Shown here piece by piece: positions 18,973 to 28,262 of a stretch of 64,000 nucleotides of DNA. Every line of letters starts with the position of its first letter. Within the stretch, counting starts at the first letter, position 1. Both the position numbers and the translations under genes were made by a program. Below the pieces are notes generated by a model, which was not told where the DNA came from, did not search any database, and saw only the letters and a list, made by a program, of their open reading frames with translations. Origin of the DNA: Sphaerisporangium rufum (GTDB taxonomy: Bacteria; Actinomycetota; Actinomycetes; Streptosporangiales; Streptosporangiaceae); the NCBI RefSeq assembly GCF_016863395.1, contig NZ_BOOU01000059.1:95201-159200 (forward strand), given 5' to 3'.

Positions 18973-19788
18973 TCAGGCGTGGCCGAGCGGCTCGGCGCCG
19001 TTGTCGTCGACCGAGCCGGGCTCGGGAGCGGTCTCCTCCACGGCCGTGTCGTAGTCGTGGTCGTCCAGGATCGGCGTCGCCGGCTCGGCGCCCGGGGCCT
19101 GCACCACCGCCGCCTCGGAGTGCGCGCCGCACCCGTGGTCGGCGGCGACGACCTTGCCGTCGTCCGGGGCGAACTCGTTGGCGCAGACCCCGAAGCCCAG
19201 GCGCAGCGACCCGGCCAGCGGCCAGTAGAAGCCGCAGGTGGAGCACTGCGCGGGTGCGGCGTGCGCGATCGGGGTGTGCGGGCCGGAGTCGCCGGCGTGC
19301 CAGCGGTGCACCGCCCGGTCGCGGCCGATCGCCGACAGCACCCGGGCGCGGCCCAGGCCGTACTCGAAGAGCATCTGCCGGTCGTTCTCGTCCTCGGTCT
19401 CGGTGAAGCCGGGGGCGAGCCGGTCGTCGTCGTCGGAGGTGGGCAGCAGGTCGCCCACGCCGAGGTCGCCGGGGCGCAGCCGCTCGCTCCACGGCACCCA
19501 GGCGGGCGGCAGCAGCGCGTCGGACCCGGGCAGCAGCACCGTCTCGCTCACCGTGACGTTACGGGCCCGGGAGGCGCGCGCCACGGTGACGGCCCAGCGC
19601 CAGCCGCGGTAGGCGCGGTCCAGGCACCCGAAGTAATGCGTCACGACCCGCTCGGCCTCGGCTTCGAAGCCGAGATGCTCGCCCACCTCGCCAGGGCGGG
19701 CGATGGCCTCGGCGGCGGCCCTGGCCGGCTCCACGGCGGCCGCGCAGGCCTGGTCGACGGCAAAGGTGCGGGAACGAGTGCGACTCAC
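18973..19788 (-). CDS. DUF3027-family protein
   Basis: A 271-aa cytoplasmic protein. The N-terminal helix segment (DQACAAAVEPARAAAEAIA), the GDLGVGDLLPT stretch and a C-terminal metal-binding-like cluster (CSTCGFYWPL, FGVCANEF, DHGCGAHSE) match DUF3027. The Cys/His spacing suggests a zinc site. GTG 19788 is preferred (GGTGAGA upstream); an ATG at 19806 is the alternative. It is divergent from the MFS gene, as I recall for this pair in other actinobacteria. Function unknown. Confidence 0.8.
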   Translation of the reverse strand: MSRTRSRTFAVDQACAAAVEPARAAAEAIARPGEVGEHLGFEAEAERVVTHYFGCLDRAYRGWRWAVTVARASRARNVTVSETVLLPGSDALLPPAWVPWSERLRPGDLGVGDLLPTSDDDDRLAPGFTETEDENDRQMLFEYGLGRARVLSAIGRDRAVHRWHAGDSGPHTPIAHAAPAQCSTCGFYWPLAGSLRLGFGVCANEFAPDDGKVVAADHGCGAHSEAAVVQAPGAEPATPILDDHDYDTAVEETAPEPGSVDDNGAEPLGHA

Positions 19789-20019
19789 ATGCCAATTCTC
19801 ACCCATGCCAGGACCGGACATCACGCGTACCCGTCGGGTAAGACTGGAAATCCATGCCACGCCCGCCGCCCGGCGGCCCGGCGCGGCGGATCCGGCGGCC
19901 CGGCCGGACCCCCGCGACCCGCGGCGGCGCGTCGCGAGTGGCAGGTGGGTCGCAGATGGAAGGGGCAGGGTGGCGCAGGTGAGGCAGGTCGGGCACGCGG
20001 GCGTCCCCGGCGCGCGCCC

Positions 20020-21681
20020 GTGAGGCCCGGCGGCGGGGATCGGGTGCGGGAGGCGCTGGCCCGGGCGGGCGCGGCGGCGGCGGGCGCCGGCCGCGGTGCC
20101 GCGCGCGCCGGGCGGGCGGCGGCCCGCGCCACGGCGGGCGCGGGCCGGGGCACCGCCGGCGGCGTGGCGCGCGCCGGGCGCGGCGTGCGGCACGCCACCC
20201 GCAGGCTCACCCACGCCCAGGGCGCCGGCCGCACCGGGCTGGGCCGGCTGATCGAGCTCACCGCCGCGCACAGCGCCGGCGACGCGCTGGTCACCGTCTG
20301 CCTGGCCGGCACGCTGCTCTTCGGCCTGCCGGTCGACCAGGCGCGCGGGCAGGTGGCGCTCTACCTGCTGATCACGACGGTGCCGTTCAGCGTGCTCGCC
20401 CCGTTCGTCGGGCCGGCGCTGGACCGGTTCCGCTCCGGCCGCCGCTACGTCATGGCCGGCACGCTGTTCGCCCGCGGCCTGCTGTGCTGGGCGCTGGCGG
20501 CGGCGGTCGTCCCGGCGGACGCGGTGACGCTGTTCCCGGCCGCGCTGGCGGTGCTGGTGCTGTCCAAGGCCTACAACGTCTCCCGGGCCGCGACGATGCC
20601 GAGCGTGCTGCCCGCCGACATCACACTGGTGGCGGCCAACGCCCGGGTGGCGCTGTTCGCACTGGTGTCGGCCGCCCTGGTGGCCCCGGTGGCGGCCGGG
20701 CTGGCCGTCTGGCTCGGCGCCGAGTGGGTGCTGCGCGGCACCACCGCCGTCTTCATCGCGGCCGGGGTGGCCGCCGTCCGGCTGCCGCGCCACGTGGACG
20801 CGCCGGACCTGGACCTCGAAGCCGACGATCTGTACCTCGCGGGCGCCGCCACCGGGGATCCCGCGGGTGCCGAGGCCGGGGCGGCCGCCGGGGAGCCGCG
20901 GCCGGGCCGGTCACGGGCACCCCGCCGGTGGCGGACGCTGCTCAGCGTCGGGCCGGTGGTCGGCGAGGCCGTCCGGGCGAACGCCGCCGTCCGGGTGCTG
21001 TCGGGGTTCCTGGTGTTCTTCCTGCTGTTCCTGGTGCGGGAGGGACACCTGCCCGGGCGCGGCCTGCCGCACGAGGCGGTGCTGGCGATGCTCGCCGCGG
21101 CCGCCGGGACGGGCGGCCTGGCCGGCGCGGCGGTGGCGTCCTGGGTGCGCGGCCACTCCCCCCAGCTGATCGTGCTGCTGGCGCTCGGCCTCACCACGCT
21201 GACGGCGGCGGCCGGCGCGGTGTTCTTCTCGCTGTGGACCGCCCTCGCCCTCGCGCTGGTCGCCGGGCTGGCCCTGGAGGTGGGCAAGCTGGCGCTGGAC
21301 GCGATCGTGCAGCGCGAGATCGGCGAGGAGGTGCGTTCCTCCACCTTCGGCGTGGTGGAGGCGCTGCTTCAGGTCGCCTGGGTCGCGGGCGGGCTCGCCG
21401 GGCTGGCGCTGTCGCTGGTGCCCGGCCGGTCGGCCGGGCCGGCCGGGCTCTGGGTGATGACCGCGGCGCTGGCGGCCGCGCTGGCCTGGCTGGGTCTCGC
21501 CCGCCACCGGCGCTCGCGCGCCCTGGCCGAGCGCGTCCGCCGGGAACGGGAGGCGCCGCGCGGCGGGCCCGTCCCGCCTGACTCGGAGACTCCGCGCGCC
21601 CCCGGACCGCCGGACGCGGCGCTCCCGCCGGGACCGGCCGGCCCGGCGGGGACGCGGCCGCTGACCGACCCGCACGGCTGA
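20020..21681 (+). CDS. MFS-type membrane protein of the conserved DUF3027/CspB block
   Basis: About 553 aa. An Ala/Arg/Gly-rich head of ~70 residues leads into RLIELTAAHSAGDALVTVCLAGTLL and roughly twelve hydrophobic helices, with FVGPALDRFRSGRRYVM as the motif-A loop and a long linker near the middle (residues ~265-305). The C-terminal ~60 residues are Pro-rich. A transporter is likely, substrate unknown. GTG 20020 is a weakly supported start and GTG 20044 is possible. It is divergent from DUF3027. Confidence 0.75.
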   Translation: MRPGGGDRVREALARAGAAAAGAGRGAARAGRAAARATAGAGRGTAGGVARAGRGVRHATRRLTHAQGAGRTGLGRLIELTAAHSAGDALVTVCLAGTLLFGLPVDQARGQVALYLLITTVPFSVLAPFVGPALDRFRSGRRYVMAGTLFARGLLCWALAAAVVPADAVTLFPAALAVLVLSKAYNVSRAATMPSVLPADITLVAANARVALFALVSAALVAPVAAGLAVWLGAEWVLRGTTAVFIAAGVAAVRLPRHVDAPDLDLEADDLYLAGAATGDPAGAEAGAAAGEPRPGRSRAPRRWRTLLSVGPVVGEAVRANAAVRVLSGFLVFFLLFLVREGHLPGRGLPHEAVLAMLAAAAGTGGLAGAAVASWVRGHSPQLIVLLALGLTTLTAAAGAVFFSLWTALALALVAGLALEVGKLALDAIVQREIGEEVRSSTFGVVEALLQVAWVAGGLAGLALSLVPGRSAGPAGLWVMTAALAAALAWLGLARHRRSRALAERVRREREAPRGGPVPPDSETPRAPGPPDAALPPGPAGPAGTRPLTDPHG

Positions 21682-21703
21682 CGCCGCCCGGACCGGCCGC
21701 GGA

Positions 21704-22102
21704 TCAGGCGTCGAGGTCGTCGGCGACCGCGCGCAGCACGGTGGCGATCTTCTTGGCGTGCGCGGGCTCGGGGTGCTTGCCGCGCTGGTAGTAATTGGAC
21801 ACGTCGTCGAGGAGCTTGATCAGGTCTTCGACGATGACCACGAGCTCGTCGGGCTTCTTGCGCTTGCCCTTGATCTTCGGCGCCTTGCCCAGCACCGGTG
21901 GTTGCTCCAGCACGCGGACGGAGAGCGCCTGCTGGCCACGGCGGCCCTCGGCCACGCCGAACTCGACCTTCTGGCCCGGCTTCAGCACTTCGACGCTCTT
22001 GGGAACCGCTGAGGAATGGACGAAGACCTCGCCGCCGTCGTCGCGGGTGAGGAAGCCGAAGCCCTTGTCAGCGTCGTACCACTTGACCTTGCCAGTGGGC
22101 AC
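21704..22102 (-). CDS. Cold-shock domain protein with C-terminal helical extension (CspB-like)
   Basis: A 132-aa protein. Residues 1-66 form a cold-shock domain with RNP1 (KGFGFLT) and RNP2 (VFVHSS), which bind single-stranded RNA or DNA. A Lys-rich hinge (KIKGKRKKP) leads to a ~50-residue helical extension not found in CspA. Length and order match mycobacterial CspB (Rv0871-type) and its place in the same block. GAGG lies 8 nt before GTG 22102. Confidence 0.85.
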   Translation of the reverse strand: MPTGKVKWYDADKGFGFLTRDDGGEVFVHSSAVPKSVEVLKPGQKVEFGVAEGRRGQQALSVRVLEQPPVLGKAPKIKGKRKKPDELVVIVEDLIKLLDDVSNYYQRGKHPEPAHAKKIATVLRAVADDLDA

Positions 22103-22166
22103 AGGGGTGACCTCGTTCAGACCGTCATGAATGGTGAATGGATAAAGGTTATGCCCCCGCGGAGCG

Positions 22167-22799
22167 CTACATGACCGTCGAAACGGCCCCGATTTCCGCG
22201 AGCCGCCACACCTTGAACCAGGCCGCGAACCCCGTCAGATCCGGCAGCACGACATCGGCGCCGTAGTCGCGCAGCGCCTGCTCGGTGAAGGGGCCGGTGG
22301 CCACCGAGACGCTCACCGCGCGCCCGGCCCGCGCCGCCTCGATGTCGCCCACGTGGTCGCCGACGTAGACCGCGGCGCCGAAGCCGGCGATGGCCGTGCC
22401 CTTGGCCGCGCCGAACACCGACCCCACCACCTCGTCCACCTCCAGTCCGAGGAAGTCCAGCGTCTGGCGGGCGGTGGCGGGATGCTTGCCGGTGACCACG
22501 ATGACCCGCCCGCCGTACCGCCGGACCTCGGCCAGCGCCTCGGCGGCGCCGGCCATGAGCGTCGTCATCGGCACGGCGATGCGCGGGCTGAGGGAGCGGT
22601 AGAGGGCGGCGGCGGCCGGGATGTCCTCGGGCGGCAGCCAGCAGGTCAGCTCCTGCTCCAGCGGCGGCCCGAGCCGGCCGACCACCACGGCGCTGTCGAT
22701 CGCCACGCCGAGGCGCCGCGACAGCTCGTCATAGGTCGCGGCGATTCCCGCCCGGGTGTCCGCGAGCGTGAGATCAAGATCGAATCCTACCGAATGCAC
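22167..22799 (-). CDS. HAD-family hydrolase (phosphoglycolate-phosphatase-like)
   Basis: A 210-aa HAD phosphatase with motif I FDLDLTLADT, motif II VVTGK (Thr), motif III Lys in AAKGTA and motif IV VGDHVGDIEAA. In motif I the second aspartate is present (DLDLT), so phosphatase activity is plausible. A cap domain lies between motifs I and II. Substrate unknown; phosphoglycolate or a nucleotide phosphate is typical. The GTG start overlaps a TAGGGT, so that element cannot be its leaderless -10, and the true start is a little uncertain. Confidence 0.8.
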   Translation of the reverse strand: MHSVGFDLDLTLADTRAGIAATYDELSRRLGVAIDSAVVVGRLGPPLEQELTCWLPPEDIPAAAALYRSLSPRIAVPMTTLMAGAAEALAEVRRYGGRVIVVTGKHPATARQTLDFLGLEVDEVVGSVFGAAKGTAIAGFGAAVYVGDHVGDIEAARAGRAVSVSVATGPFTEQALRDYGADVVLPDLTGFAAWFKVWRLAEIGAVSTVM

Positions 22800-23122
22800 C
22801 CTAGAAGCATGCCAAACTCAACGCCACCGTGCGCGCACTCAGCGGTTATGAGAACCTTGGCGGGCAGGAAGGACTTGCTCATCGCCGGCCCCCGGCGTGG
22901 TCGCCGCGGCCCGCCGAGCAGCGGGCTCGCGGCGGCGCGGTCCCCGGCCGGCCCGACCCCCCTAAAGCCCACCCGTCCAGCCCCGGCAAGCCCCATCGAA
23001 CCCCATCGAGGCCCGGCGAGCGCCGCGGTGGCCCGAGCGACCGGAGCGGTCCCCGGCGGCCGCGACGTCCCGTCCGGCGCCCTCCGGCACCATGAAGTCG
23101 CGGCGGAGGTAATCAGGGACCC
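22800..23122. other. Intergenic region, divergent promoters of HAD and TetR genes
   Basis: This stretch of 323 bp holds no clear gene. A 31-codon - strand frame (22787-22882, starting MSKSFLPAK) overlaps the HAD start by 13 bp; it has an ATG but no convincing ribosome site, and I do not call it a gene. Confidence 0.45.
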
Positions 23123-23767
23123 ATGAGCAGATCGACGCGCGAACGGATCGTCGCCGAGTCCCTCCGGCTGTTCGCCGAGCGGGGCTACGCCGCCACCTCG
23201 GTCGCCGAGATCGAGGCCGCCGCCGGGCTCTCCCCCGGCGCCGGTGGCCTCTACCGGCATTTCCGGTCGAAGTACGAGGTGCTGGCCGCCGCGACGCACG
23301 AGCACGCGGCCCGCACCCGCACCCAGATCACCGAAGGGCTGGCCGAGGCGAGCACTGTCGCCACCACGGTCCCGCTGGAGGAGCGGCTGGCGCTCATGTG
23401 CCGTATCGGGCTCGCCAAGGCTCGGGAGGAGAGCGAGCTGATGCGCGTGTTCTTCCGCGACCTCAGCCAGTTCCCCGAGCTGGTCGCCATCGTGCGCGAC
23501 GGCCTGCTGCAGCCGATGTTCGACGCGATCACGACCTGGTTCCGGGCCCAACCCGAGTACGCCGGCGCCGACGTGGACTGGCCGGCGGTGGGCGCGGTGC
23601 TCGGCGGCGCGGTGGTGCATTACCGCCTGTTCCAGGACACCGTGGGCGAGCCGCCGGGACGGGCGGAGCGCGAGCGGTTCGTCGCCTCCTGGGTGCGGCT
23701 GTCGCTCGGGCTGCTCAGCGCGCCGAGCCCGGCGTCCGGCGCCGCGGTGGCGGAGGTGGCGGGCTGA
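23123..23767 (+). CDS. TetR/AcrR-family transcriptional regulator
   Basis: A 214-aa regulator. The N-terminal HTH (TRERIVAESLRLFAERGYAATSVAEIEAAAG, recognition GGLYRHFRSKYEVL) is typical, followed by an all-helical ligand domain. GAGGTAA and AGGGAC stand before ATG. Its 3' end overlaps the convergent HAAS-domain gene by 53 bp. No neighbouring efflux gene indicates a target. Confidence 0.88.
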   Translation: MSRSTRERIVAESLRLFAERGYAATSVAEIEAAAGLSPGAGGLYRHFRSKYEVLAAATHEHAARTRTQITEGLAEASTVATTVPLEERLALMCRIGLAKAREESELMRVFFRDLSQFPELVAIVRDGLLQPMFDAITTWFRAQPEYAGADVDWPAVGAVLGGAVVHYRLFQDTVGEPPGRAERERFVASWVRLSLGLLSAPSPASGAAVAEVAG

Positions 23768-24815
23768 CCAGCCGGTAGCCCAGCCACAGCACCCCGGCCA
23801 CCGTGCCCAGCACGAACATGGTGCCGCTGACGTCGAAGTACGCGTTGGCGAACGCCGTCAGGCCGGTGCCGGGCGCGTCCGGCGCCCGCACCACGCCGAG
23901 CGCGGCGCCGCCGGCCGCGTAGGCCACCACCGGCGCGAGGACGGCGCTCACCCGCCCGGCGTACGACCAGCCGCCGCACGACAGCACGACGACCGAGGCG
24001 AGGGCCCAGACGAGCAGCGGCACCGGGAAGATCGCGACGTACGGCAGCGGGAACGGGATCAGCGCGGCGGCCAGCGCCAGCAGGGCCAGGCCGAGCATCT
24101 CGCGACGCCGGCCGCGCAGCACCCGCGCGAGGTCGTGGCCGGCCGCGACGGGCGGGACGCGCCATGGCCGACCGGCGGGTCCGCCGGCCGGGGCACTTCG
24201 CCCGCCCGGCCCGCCGGCCCCCGGACGTCCGGCCCCGGCGCCCGGCCGGGCCGCGCCGGCACCCGGGTCACCGGCCCCGGGGGCGGGCCCGCCGGTGCCG
24301 GGCCGGACGGGCGGGCCCGCCGCGGTGGGCGGGTCGTCGCCGGTGATCGCGGGCATCACCTCGGTGGCCGAGTCGCCGAACTCGTCCGGCGGCGCGGGGC
24401 CGGCGCTCCGCCACGCCCGGTTCCCGCCCGCGGAGGCCCGCGGCCCGGCCCCCGGCAAGGGCCCGGCGGGACGCGGCCGGACCCCGGACGGCGGGGACGC
24501 GGCGGGGCGCCGGGTGACCGGTCCGAAGGGCGTGCGCGGCGGCGTCCGCACGCCGGGCGCCGGGACGGGCCGGCCCTCCTCCGCCAGCCGCCGCAGCTCG
24601 CGGCGCAGCAGCTCCGCCGGGTCGCCGAACCGGGCGATCACCTTGCGGACCTTCACCGGGTCGTCGCTGCCCCGCCGCTCCTGCTCGATGCGGGCGCGCA
24701 GCCGCCGCACGAAGTCGAGGCGCTGCTCGGGGCGCAGCACGCCGTGGGCGGCGTCCGCCACCTTGCTGACGTACTCCAGGACGAGCTGGTCGGCGCGCTC
24801 GATCACTCTCGCCAT
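23715..24815 (-). CDS. HAAS-domain (DUF1700-like) membrane protein
   Basis: A 366-aa protein. Residues ~1-75 are a helical HAAS-type domain (VLEYVSKVADAAHGVLRPEQRLDFVRRL and RFGDPAELLRRELRRL). A ~150-residue Pro/Gly/Ala linker follows, then four hydrophobic spans in the last 130 residues. HAAS domains are thought to act in membrane signalling, often next to PadR regulators, but none is adjacent here. ATG 24815 fits the domain start. It ends inside the convergent TetR gene. Confidence 0.7.
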   Translation of the reverse strand: MARVIERADQLVLEYVSKVADAAHGVLRPEQRLDFVRRLRARIEQERRGSDDPVKVRKVIARFGDPAELLRRELRRLAEEGRPVPAPGVRTPPRTPFGPVTRRPAASPPSGVRPRPAGPLPGAGPRASAGGNRAWRSAGPAPPDEFGDSATEVMPAITGDDPPTAAGPPVRPGTGGPAPGAGDPGAGAARPGAGAGRPGAGGPGGRSAPAGGPAGRPWRVPPVAAGHDLARVLRGRRREMLGLALLALAAALIPFPLPYVAIFPVPLLVWALASVVVLSCGGWSYAGRVSAVLAPVVAYAAGGAALGVVRAPDAPGTGLTAFANAYFDVSGTMFVLGTVAGVLWLGYRLVSPPPPPPRRRTPGSAR

Positions 24816-24978
24816 ACTGCCCGAGGCCGCCGCCGCACGCCTCCTTTCCACCGAACGGGCATCCGGCCGCGCGATCGATCGCCTGCCGGGCCAGGGCGTG
24901 GCGGCTCTTACGATGGACGGGACGGCTCCGCGCGGCGGGGCCGGGTGGCGAGGGCGACAGGGGGCCGGGCGGCAGACC

Positions 24979-27393
24979 ATGAACACCGACTTCGCCGACT
25001 GGCTGCGCGCCCGCCCCGACGAGCGGCTGCGCGAGCTGGTGGCGGCCCGGCCCGAGCTGGTCACCCCGGTCCCGGCGCACGTCGACGGCCTGGCCATCCG
25101 GGCCACCAGCCCGTCGGCGACCGGGCGGGCCCTGGACCGGCTGGACCGGTTCGCCCTGGCGGTCGTCGAGACGCTGCTGGTGATCACCGGTGACGACGGA
25201 CCCGGCCTTGGCTACGACGCGCTGCGCGCCGCCCTGGCCCGGTCGGTGGCGGCCGGCCAGGAGCCCGCGCTGGACGCCCCGCTGCGCGAGACGGTCGAGC
25301 GGCTGCGCGGGCTGGCGCTGGTGTACGGGCCGGACGACGCGCTGCGACCGGCGCCCGGGGTGCGCGACGTGTCGGAGTTCCCGGCCGGTCTCGGCCCGCC
25401 GGCCGCCGAGGCGTTCCGCGACCATCCGCCCGAGCGGCTGGCGGCGCTGCTGGACGCGGTCGGCCCGGCCGGCGGGGACGTGGCGGCCGGCCTGCCGGGC
25501 GGCGGCGACCGGACGGGCGGCGCGGCCGAGCGGCTCGGCCGGCTGCTGGCCGCCGAAGGGGTGGTGCCCCGCCTGCTGGACGGCGTCGGGCCGCAGGCCC
25601 GCGCCGCCCTGGAGGAGCTGGCGTGGGGCCCGCCCGCCGGCCGGCTGCCCAACGCCCGGCGCGAGGTCGGCCTGGAGGCCACCCGGTCACCGGTCGAGCA
25701 GCTGCTGGCCCGTGGCCTGCTGGCCGCCACCGGCGAGGAGAGCGTGGTGCTGCCGCGCGAGGTGGGGCTCGCGCTGCGCGGCGGCCGGGTGCACCGCGAT
25801 CTGTCCCCCTGTCCCCCGGCACCGGCCGGCACCGCGCGCGACCCGGCGCTGGCCGACCGGACGGCCGCCGGCCAGGCGTTCACCTTCGTCCGGACCGTCG
25901 AGGAGCTCTGCGAGCGCTGGGGGGTGGACCCGCCCGGCACGCTGCGCACCGGCGGGCTGGCGGTGCGGGACCTGAAACGCACCGCGACCCTGCTCGACCT
26001 GCCCGAGTGGGTCGCGGCGCTCGCCGTCGAGGTGGCGTACGCCGCCGGGCTGATCGCCGCGAGCGCGCCGGTGGACGGCGAGTGGCTGCCGACCACCGCC
26101 TACGACGCCTGGCGGGTCCGGGCCACCGAGGACCGCTGGGCGGCGCTGGCCGCGGCCTGGCTGGCCGGCGACCGGGTGCCCGGCCTGGCCGGCGAGCGCG
26201 ACGACCGGGACCGGCTGCTGAACGCGCTGCATCCCGAGCTGCGCCGGCCGGCCGCCGCCGAGGTGCGGGCACGGACCCTGGCGGTGCTGGCCGCCGGGCC
26301 CGGGCTGGCCCCGTCGGCCGATTCGGTCCGCGAGCGGCTGGCCTTCGAGCAGCCGCGGCGCCGCGGCGCCGACCGCGACCGGCTGGCCGGCTTCACGCTG
26401 CGCGAGGCCGAGCAGCTCGGGGTGACCGGGCTCGGCGTGCTGTCCACCTTCGGCCGCGCGCTGCTGCCCGGCAAGGACGCGGCGGCGGCCGAGGCGCTGG
26501 CCCCGCTGCTGCCCGAGCCGGTGGACCATGTGGTGCTCCAGGCGGATCTCACCGCGGTGGCTCCCGGCCCGCTGACCAGCGATCTCGGCCGGCGGCTGGC
26601 GCTGGCCGCCGACGTGGAGTCCACCGGCGGCGCCACCGTCTACCGCTTCGGGGAGTCCTCGATCCGGCGGGCGCTGGACGCCGGGGTGGGCGCCGACGAG
26701 CTGGTGGCCATGCTGGAACGGCATTCCGCGACACCGGTCCCGCAGCCGCTGCGCTACCTGGTGGCCGACGTGGCCCGCCGGCACGGCCGGCTGCGCGTCG
26801 GGTCGGCCGGCGCGTACGTCCGGTGCGACGATCCGGCCGTGCTGGACGAGGTGATGGCCGACCGGCGGGCGGTCCCGCTGCGGCTGCGCCGGCTGGCGCC
26901 GACCGTGGTGGTCTCGCGCGCCTCCCGGCCCACGGTGGTCGACACGCTGCGCTCGCTGGGCTATTCGCCGGTGGCCGAGTCCATCGAGGGCGACGTGATG
27001 GTGACCCGCGCCGACTCGCGGCGCACCGAGCGGCAGCCGATGCCGCGGCCGGCGGGCACCGTCTCCGGGCCGGATCCGGAGATGGTCGCGGCGGCGGTCC
27101 GTGCGATCCGGGCGGGCGACGAGGCGCACCGGGCGCGCCGGCATCCGGTGCCGGCGCCGGACGGGCAGGTGCCGCGCTCCCCGTCGACCGGGACGATCAC
27201 CGCGCTGCGCGAGGCGATCCGGCAGGGCGCGCGGGTGTGGATCGGCTATCTGGACTCCCAGGGGCACGCCACCAGCCGCATCCTCGAACCCGCCCGGATG
27301 GAGGGCGGTTACCTGACGGCGTACGACGAGACTCGGGCGGCGGTGCACCGTTTCGCGCTGCACCGGATCACCGGCGTGGCCGACCTGCAGTGA
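24979..27393 (+). CDS. Helicase-associated (helicase C-terminal-like) protein, actinobacterial core type
   Basis: An 804-aa protein beginning FADWLRARPDERLRELVAARPELV. The central winged-helix-like stretches and the C-terminal third (LPEPVDHVVLQADLTAVAPG; YRFGESSIRRALDAG) are typical of the helicase_C_3/XPB-partner family (Rv0862c-like). I see no Walker A, so it is probably not an ATPase itself. The C-terminus ends in a WYL-like segment (REAIRQGARVWIGYLD). It is two genes upstream of the XPB helicase and likely works with it. Confidence 0.8.
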   Translation: MNTDFADWLRARPDERLRELVAARPELVTPVPAHVDGLAIRATSPSATGRALDRLDRFALAVVETLLVITGDDGPGLGYDALRAALARSVAAGQEPALDAPLRETVERLRGLALVYGPDDALRPAPGVRDVSEFPAGLGPPAAEAFRDHPPERLAALLDAVGPAGGDVAAGLPGGGDRTGGAAERLGRLLAAEGVVPRLLDGVGPQARAALEELAWGPPAGRLPNARREVGLEATRSPVEQLLARGLLAATGEESVVLPREVGLALRGGRVHRDLSPCPPAPAGTARDPALADRTAAGQAFTFVRTVEELCERWGVDPPGTLRTGGLAVRDLKRTATLLDLPEWVAALAVEVAYAAGLIAASAPVDGEWLPTTAYDAWRVRATEDRWAALAAAWLAGDRVPGLAGERDDRDRLLNALHPELRRPAAAEVRARTLAVLAAGPGLAPSADSVRERLAFEQPRRRGADRDRLAGFTLREAEQLGVTGLGVLSTFGRALLPGKDAAAAEALAPLLPEPVDHVVLQADLTAVAPGPLTSDLGRRLALAADVESTGGATVYRFGESSIRRALDAGVGADELVAMLERHSATPVPQPLRYLVADVARRHGRLRVGSAGAYVRCDDPAVLDEVMADRRAVPLRLRRLAPTVVVSRASRPTVVDTLRSLGYSPVAESIEGDVMVTRADSRRTERQPMPRPAGTVSGPDPEMVAAAVRAIRAGDEAHRARRHPVPAPDGQVPRSPSTGTITALREAIRQGARVWIGYLDSQGHATSRILEPARMEGGYLTAYDETRAAVHRFALHRITGVADLQ

Positions 27394-27484
27394 CAGGTCA
27401 ACCTATGTCTGATATGCCGGGCACATTCCGCCGATGGCGTGGTAAGTGTGGTCGGTCCCGGCAGAGCCAGAGAAGCGAGAGACA

Positions 27485-28159
27485 GTGAGCAGCGGCACTC
27501 CAGAATCCCCCGGCCAGAACCCGCACGACTGGCAGACTCCGTACGCCCCGCAGGACGCGCCGTACGGGCAGCCGGCCAACGGGCAGGCGTACGGGCAGCC
27601 GTCCGGCGGGCAGGCGTACGGGCAGCCGTCCGGCGGCCAGGCGTACGGGCAGCCGTCCGGCGACCAGGCGTACGGGCAGCAGGGCTACGGCGCGCCGGGC
27701 CAGGACCAGGGGCCCTACGCCCAGCAGGGCTACGAGCAGCAGGGCTACGGGCAGCAGGGTTACGGGCAGGGCCAGGGGGCCGACGGGTACGGCCAGGAGT
27801 ACGCGCAGCCGGGTCAGGGGCAGCACGGCTACGGGCAGCCGGGTTACGGGCAGCCCGCCGGCTACGGCGCGCCGTCCCCCTACGGCTACCCGGCGCGGCC
27901 GGCCGGCGACGGGCCCCGTACTCACGCGATCGTCGCACTGGTGATCAGCATCGTCCTGGCGCTGAGCTGCTACGTGTCGCTGGGCGGCATCGCCGGGGCG
28001 ATCCTGTCCGGCGTCGCGCTCGGCAAGGTGGACACCGAGCCTGACAAGGCCCGCAATCTTCTCAAATGGACGTGGATCTCCATCGGCATCAACGTGGGAC
28101 TGGTGATCATCGGGGTCGGCACGATGATCTTTCTGGGGGTGAACGGCTACCTCGACTAG
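27485..28159 (+). CDS. DUF4190-type membrane protein with YGQ-rich N-terminus
   Basis: A 224-aa protein. The first ~145 residues are almost only Gly, Gln, Tyr, Pro and Ala, including four near-identical nine-residue units (AYGQPSGGQ). Two hydrophobic spans follow ([20 protein letters not shown] and [18 protein letters not shown]) as in DUF4190 proteins, so the repeats probably face the cytoplasm or form a disordered extension. GTG 27485 follows GCGAGAG. It lies between two DNA-repair-type genes; the role is unknown. Confidence 0.75.
   Translation: MSSGTPESPGQNPHDWQTPYAPQDAPYGQPANGQAYGQPSGGQAYGQPSGGQAYGQPSGDQAYGQQGYGAPGQDQGPYAQQGYEQQGYGQQGYGQGQGADGYGQEYAQPGQGQHGYGQPGYGQPAGYGAPSPYGYPARPAGDGPRTHAIVALVISIVLALSCYVSLGGIAGAILSGVALGKVDTEPDKARNLLKWTWISIGINVGLVIIGVGTMIFLGVNGYLD
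27561..27680. repeat. 27-bp tandem repeats in the DUF4190 gene
   Basis: Four to five units of CGTACGGGCAGCCG followed by TCCGGCGGGCAGG encode Tyr-Gly-Gln-Pro-Ser-Gly-Gly-Gln-Ala. The middle copies differ by one or two bases. Confidence 0.8.
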
Positions 28160-28262
28160 GTCAAGTCACCGGTGAGGCGGGATTGATCCGGCGCGCACTC
28201 TTGTTTGATGAGCGGACGGGGCCGCCGGCGCGGTGCCCGCAGCCGATCCAGGAGAAGAACCC

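Noticed and set aside
19854..19982. 42-codon Pro/Arg/Gly-rich frame between DUF3027 and the MFS gene
   Set aside because: ATG with no ribosome site and composition like random GC-rich DNA; probably leader of the MFS gene.
15721..20019. Long + strand frame joined to the MFS gene at 20020
   Set aside because: The first 1400 codons lie opposite the sacsin-type and DUF3027 genes and are Gln/Arg/Gly-rich shadow; only the part from about 20020 codes for helices.
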